Source: Treponema sp. (GTDB lineage Bacteria; Spirochaetota; Spirochaetia; Treponematales; Breznakiellaceae). Taken from it: a DNA stretch of 64,000 nt. Below are positions 51,568 through 60,958 of this stretch, piece after piece. Numbering within the stretch: the first letter of the stretch is position 1; the number at the start of each line of letters is the position of its first letter. The stretch spans positions 124,001 through 188,000 of the forward strand of contig WRLF01000002.1 of assembly GCA_009777735.1 (NCBI GenBank), given 5' to 3'. Position numbers and translations under genes: made by a program. The notes beneath the pieces were generated by a model that saw nothing but the letters and a program-made list of their open reading frames with translations, did not search any database and had not been told where the DNA came from.

Positions 51568-52857
51568 ATGAAGAAAGCAGAAATAATTGATGCGGCTTTC
51601 CGGGTATGGGGTCGTAATTTTTATCATAATACCAGTCTCAGCCATGTGGCACGTGAGCTAAAAGTGTGTAAACCGGCGTTGTATCGCCACTTTATAAGCA
51701 AACATGCGCTTCTTGAAGCCATGGCTATGCGCTTTTTTGATGATTATACCGCTTTTATCCATGAAGATTTTGAAAAAGCCCTGAAAATTGAGGACAAAAA
51801 CGAAGGGGTATTCATGGTAATCCGTTCTGCTACGGAATTTTATGCGCGGAATGTCCATTTGTTTATCTTTGCATTGGCAGAACTCCAGGCTCCCAAGCTG
51901 GCTGGATTAAATTTGCATGAGGAACTTCACAAACGCGGTATTGATTTTCTGTTTTTCTTCAATTCAATCAGCGGATATTACATTTTTGACCCATTGGTAA
52001 TGCGTCTTGCCTTTGCTACGCTTACCTTTTTTATAGCAGGTTTTCATAATTGTCATAAAAAAGAGTGGTTCCTGATTAAACCACAGCCTGAAAAAGCAAT
52101 TGCGAATATAATCGATACGATTAGCACCATTGTAGGGTCGGGTCTGGATTATACCGCTAAAGAAATACAGGTGCTTGATTACCAGGAACTGGAAAACCGC
52201 ATTAAGGGAACAGTGAACAGCATAGAAGATGATCCCTTGCTCAGGGCTGTAGCTGCAGCAGTAGCGGAAGCCGGCCCCTGGGAAGCGTCAATGGAACAAG
52301 TCGCACGACGTTCAGGTTTGGCAAAAAGCAGCCTTTATTGTCATTTCAAGAGTAAAAATGATATGATGTACCAGCTTTTCATGACCGAATCCCTGCGGAT
52401 TATCGATTTTTCCCGGCAGGGGATGAAGCAGTCAGCGATTCCACTGGAACAGTTGTACCTGGGAATTTTTTCGATAGCCGAATACCTCCGTTCAAAGCCG
52501 GATATTTTGGTTTGCCTGGATTGGGTACGCAATCAGCGGCTTGACTTTAGCCCGTCTGATGATCAAAATGAGTCGAAAATTGATTTTTTACAGCTTTTTG
52601 AGGGCATTGGTATAAAGCCCTTGCAAATAGAAACAGATAATCCCTGCGTTTCCCCATGGATCCTTTTTCTTATCGTTAAGACATTAATGACAAGGAACTC
52701 GGAGCCTTTATTTGCCGGGGGACAGACATTGCCTGTTAAGGAACAGACGTCGTCTGCTAAGGGACAGGCGTTGAGCAATGTGCCGGACAGCGACATCAGA
52801 ACATTGTACCGCTTTATTACTTTAGGAATTGGAGGCTTTGTTACAAGTGAAAAGTGA
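51568..52857 (+). CDS. Tandem TetR-family regulator
   Basis: This 429-residue protein carries two TetR modules in one chain. The first DNA-binding domain is residues 3-50 (SLSHVARELKVCKPALYRHF) and the second 224-270 (SMEQVARRSGLAKSSLYCHF), each followed by a ligand-domain-like helical part. A normal TetR is about 200 residues and dimerises; here one chain may act as an internal dimer. Near the C-terminus a 21-base tandem repeat (52720-52782) encodes an irregular 7-residue repeat. It is directly upstream of, and overlaps, the second efflux operon, so it probably represses that operon. Confidence 0.87.
   Translation: MKKAEIIDAAFRVWGRNFYHNTSLSHVARELKVCKPALYRHFISKHALLEAMAMRFFDDYTAFIHEDFEKALKIEDKNEGVFMVIRSATEFYARNVHLFIFALAELQAPKLAGLNLHEELHKRGIDFLFFFNSISGYYIFDPLVMRLAFATLTFFIAGFHNCHKKEWFLIKPQPEKAIANIIDTISTIVGSGLDYTAKEIQVLDYQELENRIKGTVNSIEDDPLLRAVAAAVAEAGPWEASMEQVARRSGLAKSSLYCHFKSKNDMMYQLFMTESLRIIDFSRQGMKQSAIPLEQLYLGIFSIAEYLRSKPDILVCLDWVRNQRLDFSPSDDQNESKIDFLQLFEGIGIKPLQIETDNPCVSPWILFLIVKTLMTRNSEPLFAGGQTLPVKEQTSSAKGQALSNVPDSDIRTLYRFITLGIGGFVTSEK
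52720..52782 (+). repeat. 21-base tandem repeat inside the TetR gene
   Basis: Three consecutive 21-base units start with GRACAGRC; the first two match at about 16 of 21 positions. They encode GQTLPVK, EQTSSAK and GQALSNV. The unit preserves the frame, suggesting insertion or slippage in the linker region. Confidence 0.5.
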
Positions 52858-54325
52858 AAAGTTAATAGTTAAAAGTTGGGACCAGAGTTGTTGTACGAAA
52901 AACAACATTGCTTCCGGGTTATCCCCCGGTAGCCCGAATTCTGAACCCCGATCCCCGATCCCCGATCCCCGATCCCTTATACGATTTGTTCTCTGTTCTC
53001 TATTCTCTGTTCTCTGCTCTCTGTTCTCTATTCACTTGTCTGCAGACACGATGCGGCTTACACCTGATGAGGCGGTTGAGCGGGCAATAAACAGTAATCT
53101 TGGTTTGGAATCGGAGCGTGTTGGCCTTGCTACAAGAAGGCGTGCATCTAATCTTTCGTGGAACCAATTTATCCCCAGCATTACTGTTGGGGGGAGTATG
53201 ATTATTGATAATGAGAGGAGTACGGTTAGAATCGTAGAGTTTGATCCTACTCATGGTCTTGTTCCCCTTGTCATTGATAACCCACGGTGGAATTTGGCTG
53301 TTCCGGTGCAGGCTTCGCTTACTTTGACAATGGCTATGTTTGAGAATATGAACCGGCTGCAACTGGATTATGAATCCGGGCTGATTGCCTACGATAAAGC
53401 AAAACTCCAGCTTGAGCGTGATGTTCGTAAGGCGTACAACAGCATGTTGATGTTACAGGAAAACATCGCCCTGTTAAACGAAAGTTTTGAAGCTGCAGAA
53501 AGGCGGGTGCAGATGGTACAGGCAAATTACCGTGCCGGTCTTGCGCCGGAGTTGAGTTTACTGCAGGCGCAGGTTGCCAGGGAAAATATGCGGCCGGTGA
53601 TGGATCAGGCCGAAACGGGCCTGCGGCTTTCCATGGCTAACTTTGCCATGTTCCTGGGGTTGCCGTACGATACTCCCTTTGAGCTTCTGCCTCCGGAACA
53701 TACAACGGAATTCATTCCCCTTGATGTGAGGGAATTAATCTCTCAGGCAGCTTCAGGCAAACCAGACATTCAGGAATTGCGGCATAATATCCTCATGCTG
53801 CAGAGCGTCCGTAAAGTGCAGGTTTATTCGTTGCTGCCTTACCTCAATTTAAACTGGGGTATTACGCCTATGTATTTGAGCGATCCGTTGAATGAATGGA
53901 GACGATCCGGCGCCCTCACCATTACATTGGGGGTACGGCTGCACAGTTTGCTTCCTTTCAGTACTGATTTTCAGGGTATACGTAACATCGATGATCAAAT
54001 TACCACAGCCAATATCGGGCTTGCCCGGATGATCCAGGGAACCGAGATTGAAATTTACAACACCGTGTTGTCGCTGGATCGAACGCGAGTTACAGCCGAA
54101 GCGCAGGCTCAAACCGTAAACCTTGCCGAACGGTCCCTGCAGTTAACCGAACAGGCATACCGAGCCGGTTTGCAGGATTTTTTACAGGTGCAGAATGCAG
54201 AACTTGAACTGCGCCAGGCCCGTGTCCAGATGCTTGAACAGCAATTCAACTACCTCAACGGTCTATTGGACCTTGAATATTCGATAGGAGTCCCATTCGG
54301 TACCCTCAGTAAAAAGGAGAATTAA
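52847..54325 (+). CDS. TolC-family outer membrane factor of RND system 2
   Basis: The mature protein from about residue 70 is a typical TolC (RLTPDEAVERAINSN, AYNSMLMLQENIALL, RVQMVQANYRAGLAPELSLL and a repeat at the C-terminus). Its N-terminus is abnormal: from GTG 52847, 11 bases inside the TetR gene, it translates a palindromic repeat (52878-52977) before a hydrophobic stretch (FVLCSLFSVLCSLFSIHLSA) coded by TTCTCTGT-type tandem repeats. The signal peptide thus follows an inserted 35-residue leader. The same insertion is seen in the next gene. Export could still work if the leader is tolerated. Confidence 0.84.
   Translation: MKSEKLIVKSWDQSCCTKNNIASGLSPGSPNSEPRSPIPDPRSLIRFVLCSLFSVLCSLFSIHLSADTMRLTPDEAVERAINSNLGLESERVGLATRRRASNLSWNQFIPSITVGGSMIIDNERSTVRIVEFDPTHGLVPLVIDNPRWNLAVPVQASLTLTMAMFENMNRLQLDYESGLIAYDKAKLQLERDVRKAYNSMLMLQENIALLNESFEAAERRVQMVQANYRAGLAPELSLLQAQVARENMRPVMDQAETGLRLSMANFAMFLGLPYDTPFELLPPEHTTEFIPLDVRELISQAASGKPDIQELRHNILMLQSVRKVQVYSLLPYLNLNWGITPMYLSDPLNEWRRSGALTITLGVRLHSLLPFSTDFQGIRNIDDQITTANIGLARMIQGTEIEIYNTVLSLDRTRVTAEAQAQTVNLAERSLQLTEQAYRAGLQDFLQVQNAELELRQARVQMLEQQFNYLNGLLDLEYSIGVPFGTLSKKEN
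52878..52977 (+). repeat. Palindromic repeat captured in the tolC2 signal region
   Basis: A G-rich left part (GGGACCAGAG), the hairpin CCGGG-TTAT-CCCCCGG and a C-rich right part (repeated ATCCCCG) match the element at 54358-54479 over most of their length, including GTTGTTGTACGA and TTGCTTCCGGGTTATCC. Confidence 0.72.
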
Positions 54326-54329
54326 ATAA

Positions 54330-55415
54330 ATGAAAACGATGAAGTTGTTAATTAATAGGGACCAGGGACCAGGGACCAGGGACCAGGGTTGTTGTACGAT
54401 AAATGAAATTGCTTCCGGGTTATCCCCCGGTAGTCCGAATACTTCCCCCCGGTCCCCGATCCCCGGTCCCCGGTCCCTGTTTTTGCTTTTTTCTCTTTTC
54501 TCTTTTCTCTTTTCTTTTGCAAGTTGTGAACGGATACGGGAGTTTCGTGAAAGAAACAACGACCCCGGCGAAGAATCTGAAAGACAGGTAACCGTATTTG
54601 CCGTCAATACCACCACCGCTGTACAGGGGCAGATTCAGGATTATATCGCCCTTGCAGGAGACATTGTCGCCGGTTCCACGGTTGATGTATTACCCGAAAC
54701 TGCGGGCAGGGTGGCGGCAATATATGTTTCCGTTGGGCAGCGGGTAAGCAGGGGGCAGAACATTGCGGCAATTGACCCTTCCCGTCCCGGTATGGACTTT
54801 CTGTTAAGTTATGCCACTGCTCCCATAAGCGGAACGATAGCTGCAGTACCCGGGCAGGTCGGCATGATGGTCAGTCAGGCAGTGCCGCTGGCGCGGATTT
54901 CCGGCGGCGGCGGGCTTGAAATAAAGCTTGCCGTAGCAGAACGCTTTATTTCCAAAATGGCAATGAACCTCCCCTGTGTTGTTACCCTTGACGCATGGCC
55001 GGGAGAAACTTTCCTGGGCCGCATCACCGAACTTTCTCCGACGATTGACCTGGCCTCGCGCACCATGGAAGTCCGGCTTAATGTGAGTGACCCCCGCAGC
55101 AGGCTTAAACCGGGAATGTTTGCCAAGGTACGGATCATCACCGAGGAGAAAGATAATATCGTAAAAATTCCCGCCTCCGCTCTTGTTTCTCGTTTTGGAG
55201 AACAGTATGTGTATATGGTCGAAACAGACCCCGAAAACCCTGAGTTTCTTGTTGCACGAAAGCGGACAGTAGTGCCGGGCATTCTCATTGACGCGGTGCT
55301 GGAAATTCAGGACGGGCTTACGGCAGATGAGGAAATTGTTGTCCGCGGGCAGACACTGCTGGAAGATGGCGTGCGGGTGAATGTTATTGAAAAGCTTGCG
55401 CCGCTGAGCCCGTAA
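54330..55415 (+). CDS. RND efflux periplasmic adaptor subunit 2 (lipoprotein)
   Basis: From ATG 54330 (AAGGAG upstream) the protein starts MKTMKLLINR, then reads through a palindromic repeat (54358-54479), then continues with a hydrophobic segment and lipobox FASC at about residue 68. Normally these elements would be adjacent, so the repeat has split the signal between its n-region and its h-region. The rest is a standard adaptor: lipoyl halves (TAGRVAAIYVSVGQRVSRG, then SGTIAAVPGQVGMMVSQAV) and beta-barrel (DLASRTMEVRLNV). It connects the pump at 55428 with the TolC protein upstream. Confidence 0.86.
   Translation: MKTMKLLINRDQGPGTRDQGCCTINEIASGLSPGSPNTSPRSPIPGPRSLFLLFSLFSFLFSFASCERIREFRERNNDPGEESERQVTVFAVNTTTAVQGQIQDYIALAGDIVAGSTVDVLPETAGRVAAIYVSVGQRVSRGQNIAAIDPSRPGMDFLLSYATAPISGTIAAVPGQVGMMVSQAVPLARISGGGGLEIKLAVAERFISKMAMNLPCVVTLDAWPGETFLGRITELSPTIDLASRTMEVRLNVSDPRSRLKPGMFAKVRIITEEKDNIVKIPASALVSRFGEQYVYMVETDPENPEFLVARKRTVVPGILIDAVLEIQDGLTADEEIVVRGQTLLEDGVRVNVIEKLAPLSP
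54358..54479 (+). repeat. Palindromic repeat captured in the adaptor signal region
   Basis: Four copies of GGGACCA form the left arm and C-rich GGTCCCC/GATCCCC units form the right arm, so the whole element can fold into a long hairpin; the centre shares the hairpin CCGGG-TTAT-CCCCCGG with the copy at 52878-52977. Its in-frame length adds about 40 residues. Confidence 0.75.
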
Positions 55416-55427
55416 AGTGAGGTATAT

Positions 55428-58400
55428 GTGTTAGTTAAAACAGTTGTATCGAGACCGACAACATTTATGGTCATTTTCGCCCTGCTTGTCGGGCTGGGCC
55501 TTTTTTCTATGGCAAACCTCCCTGTTGATCTGTACCCGGAGATTAACCCTCCGTATCTGGTGGTGTTTACCAGCTACTCCGGGGCAGGGCCGGAAGAGGT
55601 AGAACGATCCGTTACCCGCACTTTAGAGGCAACGCTTTCGGGTGTCTCCGGGCTGGAAAATATAACCTCAACTTCATCACGAGGATCGAGCATAGTGATA
55701 ATGGAATTTACCTATGGCACAAACCTTGATGACGCATCGCTTTCTGTCCGTGACTACCTGGATCGGGTCAGGCGTTTTCTGCCCAACGAAGCGGAAGCGC
55801 CGATGATCTTCAGGTTTGACCCGGCAATGATTCCAATCATGGGGTTGATGGTAACGGGAAACCGCACGCCCGAAGAACTGCGGGAAATGGCCGAAGACAT
55901 TATCATCCCCCGCATTGAACAAACTCCCGGTATTGCAACGGCCTCAACAAGCGGCGGCAGGGAAAAAATTGTCCGTGTGGAAATTCCCCAGAACAGGCTT
56001 GAAGCCTACGGCCTTACCGTAACGCAAATCCAGCAGATGCTTGCCGTGCAGAATATGCAAACGAATGTGGGAACAATTACCGAAGGCGGCTTGTCGTATA
56101 TTCTAACCGCCATGGGCGAATATACCTCGATGGATCAAATCAGGAATACCGTCATTGCATACCGCGGCGGCGGCCTCGTTGGCAATCAGGTTGAAATGCC
56201 CCGGCAAATTTACCTGCGCGATCTTGCCGATGTATTTGAAGGGTATCGTGATGAAACAAGTGTCGTATATGTAAATGGCGAGACGGCGATCATGCTGACA
56301 GTGCAAAAACAGAGCGGGAAAAATTCCGTGCAGGCGGCAAACGATCTCCGTACACGAATTCAACGGCTGGAACGGGAAGTGCCGCATGACATCAAAATAA
56401 CCGAACTGTTCAACACTACCGACATTATCGAAAACTCCCTCAACCAGGTAACGAGCACCGCAATCTCCGGCGCTTTGCTGGCGGTTTTTATTCTGTTTGT
56501 TTTCCTCCGTTCGCTTAAGCCCACGTTGATCATCGGGATAAGTATCCCGGTTTCCATTGTTATTACCATGATGGTGATGTACTTTTTCGGCCTCACCCTC
56601 AACCTGATGACCCTAGCCGGACTGGTGCTGGGAATAGGAATGTTGGTTGATAACTCCATTGTTATTCTGGAAAATATTTATTATTACCGTGAAAAAGGGG
56701 CAAAGTTAAAAACCTCGGCAATACTGGGCACAGCGGAGATGATCGTTGCGATTACCGCGTCTACATTAACCACTCTTTGCGTGTTTTTGCCGCTGGTGAT
56801 GTTTCAGGGCCTGTTGGAAGTGTCCGGAGAAATGTTTGCAGGGCTTGCGTTTACCATCGCCATATCGCTGGGAATTTCCCTGTTCACCGCTTTGTTTCTC
56901 GTGCCGATACTTGCAAGCCATTATCTGCCCCTGGTTACACGAAAGCAACAACAGCTGACAGGTTTTCTGGCAAAAATCGATAGAAAATTTGATGATTTTT
57001 TCAAAGCGCTAGACAACAATTACCGCCGGGCGGTAGATAAAATATTGCGCCGGAAAATTATAACTATTTCCATTATTATGGCGTTATTTGCGGGGAGCAT
57101 TATTCTTATTCCCATTATCGGCTGGGAATTTATGCCTCAGCAGGATGAAGACAGTGTTATTGTTTCCGCCACTCTTCCCGTCGGAACTCCATTGGAGGAA
57201 ACCGAAGCAGTACTGCACCAGTTTCAGATGATTGTTGAACGGGAAATTCAGGGTTATGAGAATCTCGTTCTCAGGGCGGGCGGCGGCGGCTTTTTTGGCA
57301 TGGGCGGTGAATCGAGCAATTCCGGTTCGCTCCGAATTAACCTGCCTCCATTCAAAGATCGTATTGAAACTGCCAATGAAATAAAGGATATATTGCGGCC
57401 GCATTTTAACAGTTTCCCCGGAGTTTCATTTTCCTTGCGCGACGGAATGAACATGATGGGCGGCGGCGGCGCGGTTGATATTTCCCTGCGAACCGAAAAT
57501 TTGGTGAGGGGCAAAGAAATAGCGGAAAATATTTCCGCCCTGTTAAGCGAACATCTGAGCGATGTGGTTACCGAACCGCAGGTTGATCTGACTGACGGCC
57601 TTCCGCAGATTGAAATCATCATTGACCGTGACAAGATGTACGCGCTGGGCCTGAACACCTTAACCGTGGGCAATGAAATAAAAGCTGCGGTTGACGGCGT
57701 TATGGCTACCAGGTACAAAACCGGCGGCAAGGATTACGATGTAATACTGATTCTTGCAGAAGCGGATCGCAATACCCGTCCGGCGCTCGATCAAATATTT
57801 ATCAACAGTCAAATGGCTGGCAGGGTTCCCCTTTCCAGTTTTGTACACTACGAAGAAGGCACCGGCCCCCTCACCATCAACCGGGAAAACCAGAGCCGTA
57901 TTATCAGTGTTTCTGCAGGGGCGGTGCCCGGAGCAAAGCTGAACCTTCTGCATGGCCGCGTGGAAACCCTTATGAGGGAGAACATTCCCGTTGAAGATGA
58001 TGTGATTATTGAAATTGGCGGCGGTAATACTGAAATGGTAAAAATGTTTACCCGCTTCATCCTGATCTGTATTGTCGCAGTCTTTCTTGTGTTGGGGATT
58101 ATGGCCTCCCTGTTTGAATCGTTTCGGGAACCGTTTATCATTTTATTAACCATACCGTTATCGGTAATTGGCATTGTGGCAATTTACCTTATTACGAACA
58201 CCATTTTTAACGTACTGACCGCTGTTGGCCTGTTGGTGCTCGTTGGCGTAATTGTCAATAACGGCATTGTATTGGTGGATTATACGAACCTGCTGCGCAA
58301 ACGCGGCTATCCCTTGCACGAAGCCTGTGTCGAAGCCGCCGGCAACCGCCTCCGCCCGATTCTGATGACCACGCTCACCACAGTGTTCGGCCTTATTCCG

Positions 58401-58637
58401 ATGGCGTTTTTTCCCGGCGAAGGTTCTGAACTGGTTGCCCCCATTGGCAAGACGGTTCTCGGCGGCCTTACTTTCGGCACGCTGATGACACTGTTCCTTA
58501 TGCCGACTGTATACTTTATAATGAACAAACGTTCTGACGCACGCATGGCAAAAGCGCAGGCGCGGCGCGACCGGATTGCGGCAGGCGAAGGCCGAGCCAA
58601 GGAAATTCATCCGGAGTTAAACCCAGTTACCATTTAA
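55428..58637 (+). CDS. RND (HAE1-type) efflux pump permease 2
   Basis: This 1069-residue pump has the usual layout: TM1 after a short N-terminus (SRPTTFMVIFALLVGLG), TM4 with LGIGMLVDNSIVILENI (relay Asp kept) and the second-half equivalent VLVGVIVNNGIVLVDYT. Gly-rich loops (GGGGFFGMGGE, near 620) are unusual. It starts with GTG 55428, 12 bases after the adaptor. It is the energy-using part of the second efflux system; the substrate is unknown. Expression is probably controlled by the tandem TetR protein at the head of the operon. Confidence 0.94.
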   Translation: MLVKTVVSRPTTFMVIFALLVGLGLFSMANLPVDLYPEINPPYLVVFTSYSGAGPEEVERSVTRTLEATLSGVSGLENITSTSSRGSSIVIMEFTYGTNLDDASLSVRDYLDRVRRFLPNEAEAPMIFRFDPAMIPIMGLMVTGNRTPEELREMAEDIIIPRIEQTPGIATASTSGGREKIVRVEIPQNRLEAYGLTVTQIQQMLAVQNMQTNVGTITEGGLSYILTAMGEYTSMDQIRNTVIAYRGGGLVGNQVEMPRQIYLRDLADVFEGYRDETSVVYVNGETAIMLTVQKQSGKNSVQAANDLRTRIQRLEREVPHDIKITELFNTTDIIENSLNQVTSTAISGALLAVFILFVFLRSLKPTLIIGISIPVSIVITMMVMYFFGLTLNLMTLAGLVLGIGMLVDNSIVILENIYYYREKGAKLKTSAILGTAEMIVAITASTLTTLCVFLPLVMFQGLLEVSGEMFAGLAFTIAISLGISLFTALFLVPILASHYLPLVTRKQQQLTGFLAKIDRKFDDFFKALDNNYRRAVDKILRRKIITISIIMALFAGSIILIPIIGWEFMPQQDEDSVIVSATLPVGTPLEETEAVLHQFQMIVEREIQGYENLVLRAGGGGFFGMGGESSNSGSLRINLPPFKDRIETANEIKDILRPHFNSFPGVSFSLRDGMNMMGGGGAVDISLRTENLVRGKEIAENISALLSEHLSDVVTEPQVDLTDGLPQIEIIIDRDKMYALGLNTLTVGNEIKAAVDGVMATRYKTGGKDYDVILILAEADRNTRPALDQIFINSQMAGRVPLSSFVHYEEGTGPLTINRENQSRIISVSAGAVPGAKLNLLHGRVETLMRENIPVEDDVIIEIGGGNTEMVKMFTRFILICIVAVFLVLGIMASLFESFREPFIILLTIPLSVIGIVAIYLITNTIFNVLTAVGLLVLVGVIVNNGIVLVDYTNLLRKRGYPLHEACVEAAGNRLRPILMTTLTTVFGLIPMAFFPGEGSELVAPIGKTVLGGLTFGTLMTLFLMPTVYFIMNKRSDARMAKAQARRDRIAAGEGRAKEIHPELNPVTI

Positions 58638-58649
58638 AGGAGCAGATCT

Positions 58650-58922
58650 ATGCTACGAATTGAAATAATTGCCAATCATTCGGTAGAGGAAAACATACTT
58701 GAAGCACTGAAAAAAGAAGGCGCCGGAAAATATTACACAAAATACCCCGGTGTATTGGGAGTCGGTACTGCCGGCCCGCGCATGGGGGATGCTGTGTGGC
58801 CTGAGGAAAATTTTGCTCTGATTATCTGGTGTGAAGAGGAAGAAGCCCGCGCCATTCAACGGGCTGTTGCCAGGGTAAAGGAAAAATTTCCCGGCGAGGG
58901 GATTAAAGTATTTGGGCTTTAG
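58650..58922 (+). CDS. PII-like small protein associated with the RND pump
   Basis: This 90-residue protein follows the pump by 12 bases, with AAGGAG before the ATG. Its layout (IEIIANHSVEENILEALKK, then GVLGVGTAGPRMGDAVWPEEN and ALIIWCEEEEARAIQRAV) matches the small PII-like proteins seen beside RND pumps (PG0541 type). Such proteins have a ferredoxin-like fold and may sense a ligand to control transport. It is probably cotranscribed with the pump. Confidence 0.75.
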   Translation: MLRIEIIANHSVEENILEALKKEGAGKYYTKYPGVLGVGTAGPRMGDAVWPEENFALIIWCEEEEARAIQRAVARVKEKFPGEGIKVFGL

Positions 58923-58933
58923 GCGTTACCGGG

Positions 58934-60118
58934 TTAATCAGTAAAAACATTTCTGAGAATAAGAGATTGGCCGAACATATTCCGGGCTGTATTCATAAAG
59001 TAATCAACCGTCATTCCCCGGTCGATTTGCCGTGTTCTGTGCCGTGCTGCCAGTTCTTCTGTATACTCATGCAGAGGATAGACACCGAAGTTTGTCCAGT
59101 TGGCATCATAGTGAGTAACAACGGGAATAAGCCCGATTTCTTCTATGCTGATTTCTTCTTCTGATTTTTCAAGTCTGATATACATGAGTCCTCCCAGAAG
59201 GGTATGTTTTGGATGCTGTGCAGAAAAGAAATTGCCCAGAGAATAAAATACCGGCATCGTTTTACCATCGGGCCTTTCCAGAATTTCCATCGGCTGCAGG
59301 ACATGAGGATGATGGCCTATCACCAGATCTACCTGGTGCTGCGCGAGAAAAGCGGCAAGCCTCTCCTGATTCCTGTTTTGGACAAACTGATATTCCTCTC
59401 CCCAGTGCAATGATACAATCAGGAAATCGCAGTTGGAACGTATGTCTCTGATGTCAGCCTCCATTTTTTCCTGATCGATAAGGGATGAAAGATAGGATCG
59501 GTCTCTGGGAAAAGGGATGCCGTTCGTACCGTATGTGTATGCGAGAAAACCAACTTTAAAATTATTTTTCCCGATAATCACCCGGCGGGTATCTCGTTCT
59601 TCCTGACTGCGGAACATTCCCAGGTACTGTATATTTTCATAGTTATCCCAAAAATGTATGCTTGATAATACACCCGCTGCCCCTTTATCCAGGACATGAT
59701 TGTTGGCATGGTTTATGATATTAAACCCTGCTTCCGCAATCGAGGCACCCAATTCGGGAGGTGAACTGAATTGCGGATAGCCTGAATAACCAATGGAAGG
59801 GTTTCCTATTACAGTTTCCTGGTTAATAAATGCAATATCCGCAGGGAGAATATAATCTCTGATGTTGTCATACATGGAATCAAACCCGTTTGCCAAACCG
59901 ACTCTGATTATAATATCATGAATAAGGTTATCGCCTGCGGCAATAATCGTCAGATAGTCTGTCCCGGCCTGTCCTGCTGTTTCAGTTTCCCGAACAGGGA
60001 TTGATACTTCCCCGGAATCCTGAAAATAACCGTCTGCATCTTTCTGTTGAGCCGAACTTGCACAGAATACAAATAACAGGATAACAAAAAAAAATAAAAT
60101 ATTTTTAAATAACTTCAC
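58934..60118 (-). CDS. CapA-family metallophosphatase-like protein
   Basis: I choose GTG 60118 rather than 60193, because a lipoprotein/secretion signal (KLFKNILFFFVILLFVFCASS, Cys near 18) then lies at the N-terminus and the overlap with the PilZ gene disappears. CapA-type motifs follow in order: AAGDNLIH, INQETVIG, NHANNHVLD, SLHWGEEY, IGHHPHVLQPME and FYSLGNF. CapA-like proteins act in capsule or poly-glutamate metabolism. The -10-like TATAAT 6 bases before GTG could give a leaderless transcript, although it would lie over the stop of the previous gene. Confidence 0.85.
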   Translation of the reverse strand: MKLFKNILFFFVILLFVFCASSAQQKDADGYFQDSGEVSIPVRETETAGQAGTDYLTIIAAGDNLIHDIIIRVGLANGFDSMYDNIRDYILPADIAFINQETVIGNPSIGYSGYPQFSSPPELGASIAEAGFNIINHANNHVLDKGAAGVLSSIHFWDNYENIQYLGMFRSQEERDTRRVIIGKNNFKVGFLAYTYGTNGIPFPRDRSYLSSLIDQEKMEADIRDIRSNCDFLIVSLHWGEEYQFVQNRNQERLAAFLAQHQVDLVIGHHPHVLQPMEILERPDGKTMPVFYSLGNFFSAQHPKHTLLGGLMYIRLEKSEEEISIEEIGLIPVVTHYDANWTNFGVYPLHEYTEELAARHRTRQIDRGMTVDYFMNTARNMFGQSLILRNVFTD

Positions 60119-60125
60119 TATAGTA

Positions 60126-60896
60126 TTATAAATCCTTGTCCATTTTTGCCTGTAGATTTTGTTGAATATATTTTCGAATTCTTGTTCGTACATCGGGATC
60201 GATACGCTGGGTGAACAGGATCACATACGTTTTTTCCTTGCCTTCCATGCGGGAACCGAAATTAATGCCTTCCACATTGAGAATGGTTGTCTGCAGTTTT
60301 ATCTGGATATCTCTAAGCAGTGTGTTTTTTGCTATATCCGGATTACCGTCAAGTGTGCAGGATACGCCCACCACACTGACATCTTTTATCATGCCTTTGG
60401 TAAACAACCCGTTAATCGGGAGATTTACCGTTGTGTTGGATTCATTTTCCGTGGTTGCGCGGATAAACTTCCGCCTTCCTTTCGCATCGAGTGACTGTAA
60501 AACTTCAAATATATGCGCCATGGCTTTATCAAGATCGGATTTTAAAATTGTATAGTTGCGAACCTTTATCGTAAGAAGGTACTTGCGTTTTATCAGTTCA
60601 TCATCATTGGCTGTGATTATACCAACGGAAACATTCTTTGTTTCCGGTGAATTCAGTGTAATATTTATCCACGTTTCCCACTCCTTTTCCGGCATATGTT
60701 CGTTTATGTCAACAAAAACTACGGAATCGGGGTATTTTTTCAGTACTCTTTTTAGCTTGTCTTTATCTTTGGCTGCATATACCTCAAATTCCTGCTGAAC
60801 CAGTTCGGGAATTATCCTGTTTTGGACTACGACTGAGGGATGCAGAAAAAAAATTTTTTTTCCAACAATTTCTGAAGCGCTGCCTGTGTTATCCAT
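60126..60896 (-). CDS. PilZ-domain protein (cyclic di-GMP effector)
   Basis: This 256-residue protein has an N-terminal receiver-like region without the phosphoacceptor set (FFLHPSVVVQNRIIPEL, VVFVDINEHMP) and a C-terminal PilZ domain. The ligand motif RxxxR (Arg142, Arg146 in RRKFIR) and DxSxxG (Asp172-Gly177, DVSVVG) are intact, so it should bind cyclic di-GMP. In spirochaetes such proteins control motility or virulence. It is upstream of the CapA-like gene on the same strand. Confidence 0.86.
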   Translation of the reverse strand: MDNTGSASEIVGKKIFFLHPSVVVQNRIIPELVQQEFEVYAAKDKDKLKRVLKKYPDSVVFVDINEHMPEKEWETWINITLNSPETKNVSVGIITANDDELIKRKYLLTIKVRNYTILKSDLDKAMAHIFEVLQSLDAKGRRKFIRATTENESNTTVNLPINGLFTKGMIKDVSVVGVSCTLDGNPDIAKNTLLRDIQIKLQTTILNVEGINFGSRMEGKEKTYVILFTQRIDPDVRTRIRKYIQQNLQAKMDKDL

Positions 60897-60958
60897 AGCT
60901 TCATTATATGCAGGAAGATATAAATGAACAAGCGACCATCCTCCTATTCAAGCCCCGG

